DNA of 64,000 nt from Pachypanchax playfairii (taxonomy: Eukaryota; Chordata; Actinopteri; Cyprinodontiformes; Aplocheilidae): positions 499,106 through 563,105 of the forward strand of contig SSNP01000082.1 in assembly GCA_006937955.1 (NCBI GenBank), written 5' to 3'. The translations under genes were made by a program, and so were the position numbers. Positions 21,772 through 35,153 of the stretch are shown piece after piece. Below the pieces are notes generated by a model. That model searched no databases, had not been told where the DNA came from, and saw only the letters and a list, made by a program, of their open reading frames with translations. Numbering within the stretch: position 1 is the first letter of the stretch; the number at the start of each line of letters is the position of its first letter.

Positions 21772-24700
21772 ATGGGCCAGGACCAAACCAAGCAGCAGAT
21801 TGAAAAGGGCCTAAGGTTGTATCAGTCCAACCAGACAGACAAAGCCCTGCATGTGTGGACAAAGGTGTTAGAAAAGACCTCAGATCCTGGAGGGAAGTTC
21901 CGAGTGTTGGGGTGCCTGATCACCGCTCACTCAGAAATGGGAAAATATAAAGATATGCTCAAGGTAAAGCTCCAAAACAACAGACATGGTCAACAAAATC
22001 CCATAAAATGCACAGTATTGATCAATGTTCTGGGTTATTTCTTAAAAGGAATAGTTTTAGTTGATGCTTGTAAATTTACTGATCAGATCATTTCCCTTAT
22101 GTTTCACTTCATGTGAGCACAAATTCAGGCCCTAGAATGTTACAAAATGTCTCATCAATTCATATGTCAACATGTCAGCTCAGAGCGGATACAGTTCTGC
22201 TGTAGTAGCATTTTAATATTCAAAGCGATCACGGAATTCAAAGAGGTCAAAGGTAACTCTCTTCCATTTACAGACATCTTGAGTAGCATGAGTTAATTTG
22301 TGTTCCATGCGATGCAGAGTAAATAGGTGCTCTGCAACCTTAGAATCAGTGTTGGGTGTCTTGTTGACATAATCGGCCATGTTCAAACACCAGCCACTCC
22401 CACAAACACTGGTTTAATGAGGACTTTAAAAAGAGAGTCTTATGACAAAATACCATCCATCCATCCATCCATCCATCCTCTTACCTGCACTGGGTTGCAT
22501 GAGAATTAGTGTATATCCTCCGAGGTCACTAGGCCTGAGGTGGTACACCCTGGACAGGTCACCAGTCCATCACAAGGACCATGACCAGTGTATATCAACA
22601 TTCATTAATTCTTCCATCTATCAAGTTATAAGTAACTTGCATGCAGGTTTTATTCTTTTTTTTTTCCAATGCATTTCTCTTCAGTATGCCCTTGATCAGA
22701 TCGACACAGCCAGAGAAATGGAGGACCCGGATTACCTGACTGAAGGCTACCTGAACTTGGCGCGCAGCAACGAAAAGCTGTGCGACTTCCAGAAAACAGT
22801 TTCCTACTGCAAGACCTGCTTAAACATGCAGGGCACTACTGTGAGCCTGCAGCTCAATGGGCAGGTGTGTCTCAGCATGGGCAATGCCTACCTGGGCCTC
22901 AGTGTCTTCCAGAAGGCACTGGAGAGCTACGAGAAGGCCCTACGCTATGCACACAACAATGACGACAAGATGTTGGAGTGCAGAGTCTGCTGCAGTCTGG
23001 GGAACATCTATGTGCAGCTTAAGGTACTGCACGTTTCTTTAGATTTCATGTAAAAATCAGCCTGCCCAGCAAATAATCAGTTTGGGGTTATTTACGGGCT
23101 TTAATAATAGTCCAGAACATCTGAGTGCAAATGTCATCAGTGATTGGCTTGTATAGTTGTTGATGCTGTAAACTAAGTAGGCTAGCTGGTAGGGGTTTAT
23201 GTTGTACCCGTGATATGGGAGATTTGTAAATCTAATCCCTCTGCTTCCCATGGAGGATCGGTTTCAGTGACACTGATGAAGCAGCATTTAAATATTGGAT
23301 GTTTTTACATGGACACGCTGGTCAAGAAACTCAGTTTCCCAGTGAGATTCAAGACTTTTTTGCAGCCGATTACTGACCAAGTTTGGCACCAATACAGAGT
23401 TTCAACTATTGAAACAGATGTATGAATATGTTTGATTCATGCAGATTGCAGCTGTATGTAAATGAGATATTCCACTTGTTAAAAATAACTCCACACGCGA
23501 GGCCTCTTTATAATTGTTCATGTCTGCCAACAGGACTATGAGAAAGCCCTGTTCTTCCCCTGCAAAGCCGCTGAGCTTGTCAATGACTACGGCAAAAGCT
23601 GGAGTCTGAAGTACAGAGCCATGAGCCAGTACCACATGTCTGTGGCCTACAGGAAACTGGAGCGCCTGCCTGACGCCATGGAGTGCTGCGAGGTATATTG
23701 TCCTGAAGGCATCGCAACTCTTCTCAGACTCAAACTTACACAACTCAAAGGATTTCACAGTTTTGGTTTCCCCTCCGACATGCCATTCTGGTGTCGGTGG
23801 TGCAGATTTAGTAGATGCTGGGCTGCAGACAGGTGCAAGCACCATTTGCTCTGTCTGAAGACCTCGACAAAAATATGTCCAGAGGAGCGGGTTTAAAGTG
23901 TTAATGAAGAAGGTGGCTTAAGTCCTAACCCTGTTCTAATTATGTACTGAGGGTGAAAAATAGCTTGATGTCATTGCCTTGGAGTGCAAAAGTATAGTAA
24001 CAGGAGAGTGGAGGTGTTTTTAGATTTATTAGCTTTGCCAAACACTTTTAGCCAAACAGATTACACATCCTGTCATATTCTAGATGCCAGAGTACAAGGG
24101 GAGTCCGAAAGGTGACGGCTCACATTCTGCTCAGCTTCTTTCTTTAAATATACGCTGATAAGGAAGCTGCAAAATGACTGAATGCATCAGTGTCCTCATG
24201 GTTTCAGGATGATGCACTGTAGTGGAGGATGTTGGTAACACCAAATATTATGTGTTGTACTCCAACAGGAATCCATGAAGATTGCTCTGCAGCACGGCGA
24301 CCGGCCTCTGCAAGCGCTATGCTTACTTAACTTTGCAGACATCCACCGCTACAGGCACGACGTTGATGTAAGGTGACATTGTTGCATCTAGTTCCTGCTA
24401 TGAAATTTTAACCCTACAGCACTTTCGTCGACCACGGTTGTTTTTTAAAATTTGCTTTATAACTAAATTTGACTTGAATTGACTAGAAAGCGTTCCCTCG
24501 TTACGAGTCTGCACTGGGTATCATGACTGAGATTGGAAATCGTCTTGGACAAGCACATGTCTGTCTTGGAGTTGCAAAGTGTTGGCTTCTTCAAAAAGAA
24601 TTTGACAAGGTGCATATTATATATACTATTATATGATTTTCAAAATAAAAGTAACACCATTGGATTCCAGAACAAGAACTCACGAGGCATCTCTGATTTC

Positions 24701-25257
24701 TTTGCAGTCTCTTGAATCTTTGCAGCGAACACAGGAACTCGCAGACGGGATGGGAAACAAGGTAACTTGTGTTTTTAAAAAATGTGAAGCGAAGGACAAT
24801 TAATAAAGAAAATGATGTCGAACTGAGTGGAAAAATAAAATCAGCTGAAGAAGTGAACGTTATCTTGATCAGTCTTTGTGTTGTTTTCCTAAGCTGTGCA
24901 CCCTGAAGGTTCACTGCCTGCGTGAAGGAATCTACCGAAGCCTCAAGCAGCAGGAGGAGCTCAGGGAGGAGGTGGTGAAGTTTCTGCAATGTGTGGAGGA
25001 GCTGGAGCTTTACTGTGGCATGTGTGGCGAGTCCATTGGGGACAGGGACCAAAAGCTGCAGGCGTTACCCTGTTCCCACATTTTCCATCTCAAGTAGGTG
25101 TTCATTCATGTCGTCTGATTCTAAAACAGGTTTTCAGATTTGTTCTTGTTTTTTTAAAGACTTCCTTTGAACCTGTGTTTCCAGGTGTCTCCAGACAAAC
25201 GGGACAAAGGGTTGTCCGAAGTGTTTCAAATCCTCCATTAAGCCTGGATTCGTGTGA
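21772..25257 (+). CDS. rapsn: Rapsyn, 43-kDa receptor-associated protein of the synapse
   Basis: Peripheral membrane scaffold that clusters acetylcholine receptors at the neuromuscular junction. Exons: 21772-21963, 22685-23023, 23534-23692, 24269-24367, 24487-24609, 24708-24761, 24894-25093 and 25185-25257. The start MGQDQTKQQIEKGLRLYQSN carries the Gly-2 myristoylation site, so the ATG at 21772 is preferred over the upstream in-frame ATG at 21739. Tetratricopeptide repeats follow (YLNLARSNEKLCDFQKTVSY, SMGNAYLGLSVFQKALESY). After a coiled-coil comes the RING-H2 finger (ELYCGMCGESIGDRDQKLQA, CSHIFHLKCLQTNGTKGCPKC), ending KSSIKPGFV*. All splice junctions are in frame. The gene follows kbtbd4 in the same direction. 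Confidence 0.97.
22450..22605. repeat. ATCC microsatellite plus dispersed fish repeat
   Basis: A short (ATCC)n tract is followed by a stretch containing GGTACACCCTGGACAGGTCA and CCAGTCCATCACAAGG. This combination recurs throughout fish genomes, often starting with the ATCC run. It is in rapsn intron 1. Confidence 0.6.
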
Positions 25258-25596
25258 TTCCAAGTCTGGGTTGACGCGTTGCATTGGAAAACTCAGCGTG
25301 ACGCCTTGCAGGTTGCTGACAGAACGGAGAACAGCAGGCAGCCTGAGGATGAGGTGAAATTCTTAAAGGAGCAATAATTTACTGCTCTGTGCAACAAGAT
25401 GCCAAACTGATCGCAGAGCATCGTGGATTGAAGCTCACAAACTCAGATCAAGGCATCCGTTTTATTTAAACATCAGTCTGACGGAGTCAGTGAAACTGAT
25501 GTTGAACGACTGTAAAAATGTTCAGATAAGCTGAAGGAACTACCGTTTCTTTGATGACTGTCCATCAGTTGCAACATTTACACAAGAAATTGACAA

Positions 25597-25602
25597 AATA
25601 AA
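25597..25602 (+). terminator. rapsn: rapsn polyadenylation signal AATAAA
   Basis: Canonical hexamer 340 bp downstream of the rapsn stop codon. Confidence 0.5.
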
Positions 25603-27182
25603 CACTTCTAGCCAACTTATAGTACATTTTAGAACTGTTTAGTAAAAATGAGATGATTTTACCTTTGGAAGAATAATTATGTGATGCCTCCTAGTTGTTT
25701 AACCTGAATTCTATCTTTCTTTTTAAAAGTACATCAATTTGAGCCTTTTCTGGGTTAATCTGATTTCATAAATGTAAATGACAGTATACATTTCTCATGT
25801 TGGTTTCTTTTAAAAGTTGGATTAACTGGAGAGTTTTTGTAAAACCATGGAAAATCTCTTAACCACTGAAAAACTAGCATGTCTTTACAAAACAGGTTCA
25901 AGCAGCTGTTTCTTCTTTCTTTCTTTACTCGTAGATATTAGGGAGCAGGATCGACACCCAACTTTGACCAATCACACTGTTACTTAGATATTTTTGAGGA
26001 TGTTTATAGATTCTGTAGTTTTTTTTGTTGTTTTTGTATCACCAGTTGCATTTTTTAAAGGCATTAAGGTTCATGGATTATCTGATGGAGAAAAGCCAAG
26101 AAACATATCTGGGCTTTTATTTTAACGAGTGGCTGCATGTTTTATTTAAGATGCCAAGCAACAGTATAAAAAAGAGATTTATTTATCTATTATTGTTTTT
26201 CTTAATAGTCAGTGAATTTTACCACTATTATTCCATTTAGATTGAACTAGATTATAATTTAGGGGGGAATAAAAAACACTTTTTTGTGTTTCTTTTCAAA
26301 TTATGTTTGTTTTAGAGACTATTTGTAATTTGTTCATCTACTTTCACACTAAAGTCGGATGATGAGATGTTTAGTTGACGAACTGCTGCACCAACAAAGT
26401 ATTTGCAAATGACGCAAGTACATTTTTGGAAGCGGTCATAGTCAAACTCAAGGAGAGCATCACTGACATAATAACTAGAAACAGGAATGTACCAGAAAGT
26501 TGAAACCAAAAAAAGAGGAGCTGACTGCCGTATACGTTTTAAGCCCCGCCCTCTTTATGTACATGAACGGGACATTTTCCTGTCCAAAAAAACAAACAAA
26601 TAAACAAACTTTCCCATGTTTCTACTTTCTATTATTAAAAATGTACCTGCTGGATGTTCAGATAGTTATTTTTCTGGTACTTTTAACTGTAATTAGTTTT
26701 TTGATGCTTGAAAACATTAGAAGCACAGTTCGAGAAGAGAGGGACGAGTACATGACGCTTTGTTCTTGAGAAGCCTGTCCAATTTTAGATTCACTTATCT
26801 AAATAAACCACTGAGTCACTGTGTGTTTACCTGCTCAAGCATGATGACATTCAGGTTCATTCTTGCTTGCGGGAAATAAGGATATAAAAATATGTATTTA
26901 CTGACGGTATCTTTAACAGTTGAACCTACCTCTGTTTTTGCCTCTGAGCTTATAAGGATATGTGTTATGTTTTGTAGAAATTATGGTTTAGATTGATTTA
27001 AATGCAAATATTATGTGTATACATTTAATCAAACCTGGTCATTGTGTCTCATTTGTGTTACATTTTGAAAAATAAAGAGCTACTAAGCTGAAGCGAGGTT
27101 TTCTTTTTCTAAAAACTGATCAAATAATCCTCGAACCAAAGCTGAATGACCTATTTAACCACTTCTAAACCATATTGTTGAG
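25603..27182. other. Spacer between rapsn and the TRIM gene
   Basis: AT-rich sequence without a recognisable gene. Several short ORFs (near 26025, 26312 and 26500) are low-complexity and have no splice or domain support. Another AATAAA lies near 27070, so part of this may be an extended rapsn 3' UTR. Confidence 0.5.
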
Positions 27183-30100
27183 ATGGAAGATGTAAACAAG
27201 TTCATATTTAACCTGTTCTACAAGATTGACAGCATTTCACGTCAATGGGAAAAACCTCCCACAGTTACAGCACCTGACAGACGAGTAAGGAAGTTTCTTA
27301 TTCCCGTCACCTGGTGGGATCACTTCAAGATGTCGGGAAGAATATATGTGTCTAAAGAGGATTTATTCTGTCCTCAGTGCTCTGACATTTACTGCCTTCC
27401 TGTCATTTTAATATGTGGCCATAATATTTGTAGAGTTTGCCTGTACAACTTCTGGGAGGTGAGAAAATGTCGAAACTGCCCGGTGTGTGGCATCGAGTCT
27501 TCTTCTGGGATACCTCCAGTCAACCTGGAGCTGCAGGATGCTGTGGAGAACATGAAAGGTCTTTGGCTCAACAACGTTTCAGATGAGTGCAGCCTTCACA
27601 AAGAGAAGCTGAAAATTTTCTGTAATAACGACGAAGAAGCCATTTGTGTCGTCTGCCAATTATCAATTCAGCACAAAGTGCACAAGTGCTGCCCGTTGGA
27701 GGAAGCAAGCTTGATAAAAAAGGTAAAAATGGAAATCTGGAACAATAATACAGGGTAAAATGGTATAACACCAATAAATAATATTAATATTATCATGATA
27801 ACGTGTTTTTTTTTATTGTTACTTGTTTAATGAAAATAGATTTTGATGATCTTCAAGACGTTTGTCTGAAAAATCTAATAAAAATACATTTTTTTGCACA
27901 TTTTTCAATTTTGCTTAATATGAGAGAAAAAAATAAAATAAAAGGATATTTCTAAAAAAAAAAAGTCACCGTTTAAAATCTGAAATATTAGTTAGCTAAC
28001 GAGGTTTTTACTTGTGTTTCCTCTTTTAGGCTGAAATTTCTGACCAGCTGGAGTCTTTGAAAAAAAAAGTCAAAACAATGAAGAAAAAGAAGCAGCAGTG
28101 GGAGGAAACAAAAACCTACCTGAAGGTAAAATATTGTTTCTTTTATTTTCTTTTATTTCCTAGCGTTTTCGTTCACTTGTCACGAATATTGTATTTCTTC
28201 AGACCCAGCGCTCTCAGATTGAGATGACAATCAAGGAGGAGTTTCAGAAGCTTCATCAGTTCCTCCAGGATGAAGAAAACTTGAGGCTGAGGGTGCTCAA
28301 ACAGGAGGAGCAAACAAAAAGTCAGGTCTTGTACGAGAAGATATCAAATCTAGAGGAGCAGATTAAAACTCTCTCCTTCACCATCAACGAGATCAGCAGA
28401 GCCCTGGCTGCACAGGATTTACCTTTCCTAAAGGTACACCAGCAACCACAAACACTATATTTAAATGGGTTTATTTATTTGCTTTAAACGATGTAACATT
28501 TTCTAATCTCACGGTTGTGTTTCCTTGAGTTTAAAATGTCCACTGTAACGAGCAGATAAGCCTTTATTTTTTGCTAAATGAGGATGACTGGCTATTTATA
28601 ACACAAACCAGTGAGAAAATGTCATCAGCTTGTCAAATATGCACACAAACTAGCAAGACAAGTAAATTTCAACTTTATTCATCTCACAATGGAGAAATTC
28701 ACTTGCCCGGAAGGTAGTTTGGGGTTCAGCATCTTGCCCAAGGATGCATCAACACATGGCTTGTTCGGGTCGGGGATCAAACCACCAACCTCTTGATCCA
28801 AGGGCAACCTCCTTCCCCTTTCAACCACGGCTGCCCCTACTAATTCAGCCTGATACATTAAAACCAGCAACTATATTGTTTTTTTTTTTTTTGTCTGACT
28901 TTTATAGAAACAATTAAAGAAGAGGGAAAAACTGTCCTCACTTACAGTAAAGACCGTCAGGCATGTGCTCATTTTAAATTCCTAACATATTAACCTCATG
29001 TGGAAGTGAATGTTCAGCATGTTTGAAATCATTTACGCAAAAAACCCCACAAAAAAATCTAAAGTAAAAATAGAAACAGATGTTTTAAAATTCCCCTGAA
29101 CAGCAGAACCAACACTAAACAAGGAACGTGGCCTCAGGTAACAGTTATCTAATACCCACAATGCAGCATTGACTCTTTTATACCAGAAACATAACGTCAT
29201 GCATGAAAAAGTCCCAGATGACAATGACTCAGCGACTGTCAGGAAACATGACGATTCATGATTTTATCTCAACAACTTATAAACCCAGAACCCCCGACCC
29301 GCCATCAGAACTGATGTAACCGTTTGTGTGAAAAGTGGAAATAAAAAAGAAATCCACAAGGTTTTGCAAACCACCACTGTTCTACATGGATGTGCACTTA
29401 AATATCACTCAATGCAATGCAGGACTGACGTTCCTGCAGCCCTCATTTTCATCTCTAATGCTCATGGATGAGTCTGTTATTCTGTTTCATCCATACGTCA
29501 TATATCGCCCTCTGTTTACTGTTTTTATGTATTTTCATTAACGTCTTCAGAATTATTTACTCATGCAAATTTAATTCAAATGTTTCTTTTTTTTTTTTCG
29601 TTTCAAATTTAGAACTACAAGGAAATAAAGAAAAGGTATGTACAAACCACTACCTGCTAGAATCACCATTAATTCTTTGCAGAAGAAGTCATGAGGAGTT
29701 TTCTGTGTTTCAGGGCCAAAGGTAACTTTCCAGAGCCGGTCAGTGTCAGAGACATTTTAATCAATTCTTCAAAGCACCTGGGGTTGCTTAATGTGGAAGT
29801 ATGGAAGAAGATGTTACACGTAGTTAAATACTGTAGGTGAACACATATGTGGTTGCAAGTTTTCTGTTAGGTGCAACATAACTGTGTTGATTTAAGTTTG
29901 TGTTTTGCAGCTCCTGTTATTCTGGATCCGAACACGGCCCACGCCAACTTAAAGCTGTCCCAAGGTCTGACCAGGGCGCAGTACAGCAGGAAGCAGCTTC
30001 TGCCCGATAACCCGGAACGCTGCACCAACCGGATGTGTGTGCTGGGAGCCAACGGTTTTACATCTGGGAAGCACAGCTGGACGGTAGAAGTGGGCCAGAG

Positions 30101-30461
30101 CAAAGACTGGTTCGTCGGAGTGGCCCAAGAGTCCATCAAAAGAAAGAGCGTCGTCTTCCTCACCCCCGACGAGGGTTTCTGGGTGATCGGTTACTGCAGC
30201 AGCGACTCGTTCTGGGCTCAGACCTCGCCTCGAACCAAGATCACGGTGAAGCAGAAGACGGAGAAGATTCAAATAGAGCTGGATTACAACAAGGGAAAGG
30301 TTGTTTTCATCAACACTGCAGATTCTACCGTGATCCACACCTTCAAAGACAAGTTCTCTGAGAAGATCTTCCCTTACTTCGCTCTTGGATTGTATGACGA
30401 ATGGAAAAACTCCGTCCCACTCACGATCTGCCCAGTGGCACTGAAGGTAGACTTCGAATAA
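27183..30461 (+). CDS. TRIM-family RING/B-box/coiled-coil/SPRY protein
   Basis: Class-IV tripartite-motif protein, a probable E3 ubiquitin ligase; fish have many, often in innate immunity. Exons: 27183-27722, 28030-28125 (96 bp), 28203-28433 (231 bp), 29613-29635 (23 bp), 29714-29836 and 29911-30461. The 96/231/23-bp series is the standard TRIM coiled-coil exon set. The RING has CPQC, CGHNICRVC and CPVC, starting about 60 residues in. The B-box is CSLHKEKLKIFC...CVVC...H...H. The PRY-SPRY exon has ILDPNTAHANLKLS, FTSGKHSWTVEVG, DWFVGVA and FPYFALGLYD. The N-terminal 50 residues before the RING are unusual, and translation from Met at 27330 is possible. The exact TRIM subgroup could not be named. 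Confidence 0.9.
28655..28845 (-). repeat. tRNA-like SINE fragment
   Basis: On the minus strand the stretch begins GGGGCAGCCGTGGTTGAAAG and contains GGTGGTTTGATCCCCGACCC, a match to the polymerase III B-box (GGTTCRANNCC). TTGCCCAAGGATGCATCAAC on the plus strand is a familiar fish SINE word. It lies in the intron between TRIM exons 28433 and 29613. Confidence 0.6.
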
Positions 30462-30542
30462 ATATGAGCATCAGCAAGAACAAGAACAAGCTGCATCGCT
30501 CTAATAATATGTTTCACACATGAAACTAAGATTTACAATCAG

Positions 30543-30548
30543 TTTATT
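30543..30548 (-). terminator. ighmbp2: ighmbp2 polyadenylation signal
   Basis: AATAAA on the minus strand, 38-43 bp after the ighmbp2 stop codon. A plus-strand AATAAA overlapping the TRIM stop codon (30458-30463) makes the two 3' ends nearly abut. Confidence 0.55.
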
Positions 30549-30585
30549 GTCACATTTGTTAAATTATAGACTTGGACTGATGATG

Positions 30586-33500
30586 TTAATTGTCCTTATT
30601 CTTTGGTTTCCTTTGTGTAGCCATGTCTTTCAGCTTAGAGTCCAGTTTTCGTTGCAGATATGCTTTCTTATTGGGGTCCAATGATCTCTCTTTCTTCCCA
30701 CTCCCAGCATAAAGAACCCCCTCTTTGCTTATTCTCATCCGGGCGTGAGACTTGGCCTTTTCTCCACAGCCGTGCACCTTAAAAAGTGTTTAGAAAAGAA
30801 TCAGTTTACACACAAACATCTTTACTGTACATCCTGTCGAGTTTCTTGTATATTTCACACATAAACTGGACTAAATAGAGATAAATAAAACATTTAAATC
30901 CTGCTTGGTTTGGTTGGTTCTTACCTCTGGTATATGATGACTGAGACAATACTGCCTGTTGCAGAAGATGCAAAGCTGTCCGAGCGTCAGCACAGACGTT
31001 TTACACTTAACGAAACTACAAACACTGTCAGCCTTCACGACGGCGCCGATCAGAGCGTCGAAGTCGTCATCCGGAGCGGCGGAGGCGGCGATGTCACAGG
31101 CGCCGGCTTTCGTTTTGTTCTTTCCTGCGAGGAAACAAATGAGTTAAACTGATGACTGGTGTAAATAAAAATACTTCCATTTTTTTTTTTATATATATAA
31201 ACCTTTAGTTTTCTTTGACTGGTTCGGAGCTGGAGGAGCATTTTTCTGTTGCTTTAACTGAGTGATTTCTTCCCGTCTCTGCTGCTCTCGCTTCATCCGC
31301 TCCAAGTGTAAAGTTTTCAGGTCTAATGGCGTCTGAGTGGTCGGCTCACTCTGCCGACTTGGAACCATTTCTTCCTCCTGTTGAGTTTCTTCTTCTTCTT
31401 CCTCAGCCTGGTTTGTCTGCGCTGGTCTGGAAACGGTGATGCACCTGTCGTTGCCCTCTCCTCTGCTCTCGTGAAGGAGGCCCAGCTCCTCGGCGATCTG
31501 ATGGACCAGCAGACGCTCGTGGGAATTGAACGATGAAGGAAACTGTAAATCCTTCTGACTTGAGTCCTTCAGAAAGTTCTCCACTTGCTCTCTGATTTCA
31601 GTAGCTCTGCTTTTCTTCTGCTGTTGCTCCTTCAGTCCTGATGATGTGCAGGACTTTGGACGAGTCTGGGAACCAGCAGGATTTTCTTTAGTGCTGCCGC
31701 TCGTGGTTTTTCTCTGCATTTCCTTCGCTTTACCTGAAGGCTTCTCTTCTCTGACCTTCTGTTTGGTGGATGCAGCAGACTTCACGTCGTTATGATCACG
31801 AGTGTAATTCTGCGGCACAATATCATGTAGGTACTCAAATGCGGTCCTTACTTCACCGAATTCAGTCATGTGATTGATGAGAGATTTGAGGAAAGCGTGA
31901 TTCTGGACAGTTTGCGTGTCACACACTACAGCAATGTGGCGTCGTGCACGTGTAACGGCAACATTAATCCTTCTGTCCTCCGCCAGAAACCCAACCTCAC
32001 CTATAATTAGAAAAAAAAAAAACATCATCACAGTTAAAGACCCACTCAGAAGAACTTCCTGCTTTTTGATTCTACCTTTTCTGTTGGACCGAACCAACGA
32101 CAAAACAACTGCTTCTTTTTCTCTGCCTTGAAATCCGTCCACAGACTTGATCTCCAGCTCTGGATGCTGCGCAGAGAGTTTCTGACGCAGAAGATCCACC
32201 TTTAAAAAAAAACAGAAAAACAAAAATGTCCATTTACTTTTAGATTCCATTTTGAAAAGTGAGAAATCTTGTAAAATGTTCTTACTTGTAGGTTATACGG
32301 AGCGATCACGGCGATATCTTTAGCTTTAACTCCGGCTGCAGTCAAGGCCTTTATGTGCAGGTCAACAATGTCCACCTCACCTGTCAAACAACAAACACGT
32401 TTTTTTAGACGTTAAATCAGAAACAAAGGATGTATTAAACTGAAGATAAAGATGTTGTAACCTTGGTTTCCTTTGGACTGCTCGTCTGTAACTTCCATTT
32501 CAGTCAGTCCACATCCTGCCGTGTCAATCAGAAGAAGAGGAGTGCAGGTTTCTTCTACTGAAGTAACACCAGGTAGATCTCTGCAGGATCAAAAACACCT
32601 GTAACACCGAGACTGTGCGGGATCACAGACACGTTCCTATGACGCTCACTTTAATAAATGTCTCTCCACGGAGCTGTGAGCCGTTAGACGTCCGCTGTAC
32701 ATCTCTTTGGAGGCCCACTCCATGATGGCGCTGTTCATGCGGTACTGAACGGTTAGCATTCGGACCACCGAGTCTCCATACATCTGGATGAGTCTTTCCA
32801 TGAGGCTCAGAGACAAACCTTTTGATGCAGCACTGTAACGGGAGACACGTGAGAAAAGCGTTTGAACCAAATTACGAAAACGATGCGATAAAACCGACTC
32901 TTTCCTCTGACAGCGGTTACGTTTGGGATTTGATGGTCGGTGGTAACTGCTTGTAGTCTCCTGCCAGGATGCTCTTGCGAGCTCTGAGCAGGGCGATCCA
33001 GCAGCTGCTCTCCAGAGCCTGAGCACACTCATCGATCACCACCCAATCAAAATGCTCCGCCGGCAGGAACTTCAGAGGACCGTCATCGCAGGCTCCTGCA
33101 GACACAAACAAGAACTCACTGTTTCTTTGGTCTCCTCACAGTTTCAACTAAAGATTTGTTTATTTTTGCTCTGTACTGACCGGTGTTGGTCGACAACACG
33201 ACATCAGCACGCTTGAGGATCTGTGTAATCGCCGTGGCCTCCCTGTTCTTCAGCTCTTTTTTTAACTCCCCTATTTCCCGTCTGACGTTCACACGCTCGC
33301 CTTTATCGGGCATCTTCTTCATCCCCATCTTAGAAAAACAAAGCGATAATACATTTAATCAATGACTTGAGAAAACATCAGAACATCATCTTAGGAGAAA
33401 CGCACAAATGCTTTGTCGATGTCTTTCCGAATGTCAGCGATGATGTTGGCGTTGTCGCTCTGAGCGAGGACGGCGTCCAGCGAGTGTTTCTGGATGGATT

Positions 33501-35153
33501 CCAGCAGACGGGCGGGGTGACCCAATCTCAGGACTTTAGCCTTGCAGCGCGCTAACCTTTCCACTAAATTATCCACTGCAACGTTTGAAGGGGCACAGCA
33601 GAGAACCTGTGCAGTTCAAAAACACACAAATCGTGCTGCTTGGAATCAGACTTTTCATTTTGAGATAGAATTTTTAAAGATTTAGTAAATAAAATGACCA
33701 AACTAGGAACTCCATCTGACACATTAACACATACAGTACGATAAAACAGTTGAAGAGTTTAGGGGACCTTTTGTCCTTGTTTAACTGCCTGCAGGATGAT
33801 CTCCACCACGGTGGTGGTTTTACCGGTTCCTGGAGGTCCGTGAATCACAGCCAGTTCTCTCTGTGACAGAGCAAAACATACCGCTTCTCTCTGGGAGTCA
33901 TCCAAGTTTGAGTTAAAAAATGTAACTTCATCTGGTAAAACAAAACAGAAACATACAGTTAGTTCCGACTGATTAAAGGTGTCGAACCATTCACAGAAGA
34001 TGCATTTGACACTTACTCGGCTGTGAGTGTGAAGACGGCTGTGCGTCTCCGAACAGAACATTTATCAGATTGGCAGCTGGTCCGTTGCTGTATCCATTTA
34101 ATGCATTTAAAGCTCTACAGCCACAAAAATCCAGTTTCAAAATAAGATGGTTGAGTTTTAAAGGCTAAACTCATTCCTGATGTTTTATATTACAGATGTT
34201 ACTCACCGTTTCATTCGCTTGTAGGTGACGTCATTAGCTAATTTTAAAAGGTTGTAAAAAGCATCCCTGTCAAAACTGATGCCGTCCTTCAAATCATCAA
34301 AGGCCACACAGACAGACGCTTGTCCGACCTTGGTCACGATCCCCGTGCATATCTGTGAGTCTGCAGAGCATCCGGAGGAGTCATACAAGCCGACGATATC
34401 ACCTGAAATAAATGACGCACAGTTAGGAAAAGATAAAACCAGAACCTCTATAACACTGGTGTGTTGCGTCATCTGTCACCTGGACCAAAGTTGTTGCTTG
34501 GAAGGGATGAAAAACCAAGATGCTTTCTTGTCTCAAAAACAACAACCGTGCGACCGTACAGGCCCGTGGACTGACTTCCTGCTTGCAGCTTCAGAAGGCA
34601 GACGCCTTTATTTTGAAGATCCTTCAAGGAAATGTTCTCCTGCCATATTCTAAGGGGAAAAGATGGTAGTAAATTTAAAGACAACTGTTATTATATGAGG
34701 AAAATACACGTTTCAGTGAAAACTTTCACCTTATTTACACCGCTGTGTTAGTTTTACTTTTCTCTAACATGTCAAGACTTTCAATAGAAAATAAAAGCTA
34801 CATTTTATTTTGGAGCCCAAACTCTTTGTCTACAATCAGCATCAATTCTTACACGTATCAAAACAAGATCTTTTAACATTTACTTCAACCGTGCTCCACC
34901 TGGAATTACAGTTTCAATATCTGTGCAACCTTTCTAAAACTTTGGCTCTGCAAAGATTTTTTTGTTGTTTACAGTTGAACTAGTTAACCCGTCTGTGAAA
35001 GTCCCAACAAGAACATGATTCTACTTTAACACGAGGACCTGAATAATGTAATTGAACCTTTTTGGACACGTCCTACCTGGTTTCATCTATTTCAGCCTCC
35101 CGCTCTTCTTGTAGAAGCTCAAGAGTCCTTGATACAAACCTTTCCAACGCCAT
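30586..35153 (-). CDS. ighmbp2: Immunoglobulin mu-binding protein 2 (SMUBP-2) helicase
   Basis: UPF1-like SF1 5'-3' RNA/DNA helicase associated with ribosomes; human loss causes SMARD1 and CMT2S. The start MALERFVSRTLELLQEERE is at 35153. Exons continue near 34480-34649, 34206-34403, 34018-34114, 33767-33932 (Walker A GPPGTGKTTT), 33403-33607, 33179-33330, 32927-33098 (VVIDECAQALES, motif II, and GDYKQLPP), 32650-32833 (VQYRMN), 32461-32581, 32285-32380, 32075-32199 (DGFQGREKEAVVLSLVRSN), 31203-32000 (INVAVTRARRH motif VI, then an R3H domain with ERLLVHQIAEELGL), 30925-31124 and 30586-30777. The last two encode the AN1 zinc finger (VCSFVKC...CIFCNRQYCLSHHIPEVHGC). All expected domains are present. 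It ends 125 bp from the convergent TRIM stop. Confidence 0.96.

Noticed and set aside
28655..28845. Possible functional tRNA gene
   Set aside because: It has a B-box-like word but no foldable cloverleaf or proper A-box/acceptor stem by eye; it fits a SINE head fragment.
30035..30361. 108-codon ORF within the TRIM SPRY exon and the antisense ORF 29949-30338
   Set aside because: Alternate frames of the SPRY exon, whose main frame has PRY/SPRY motifs and the right stop.
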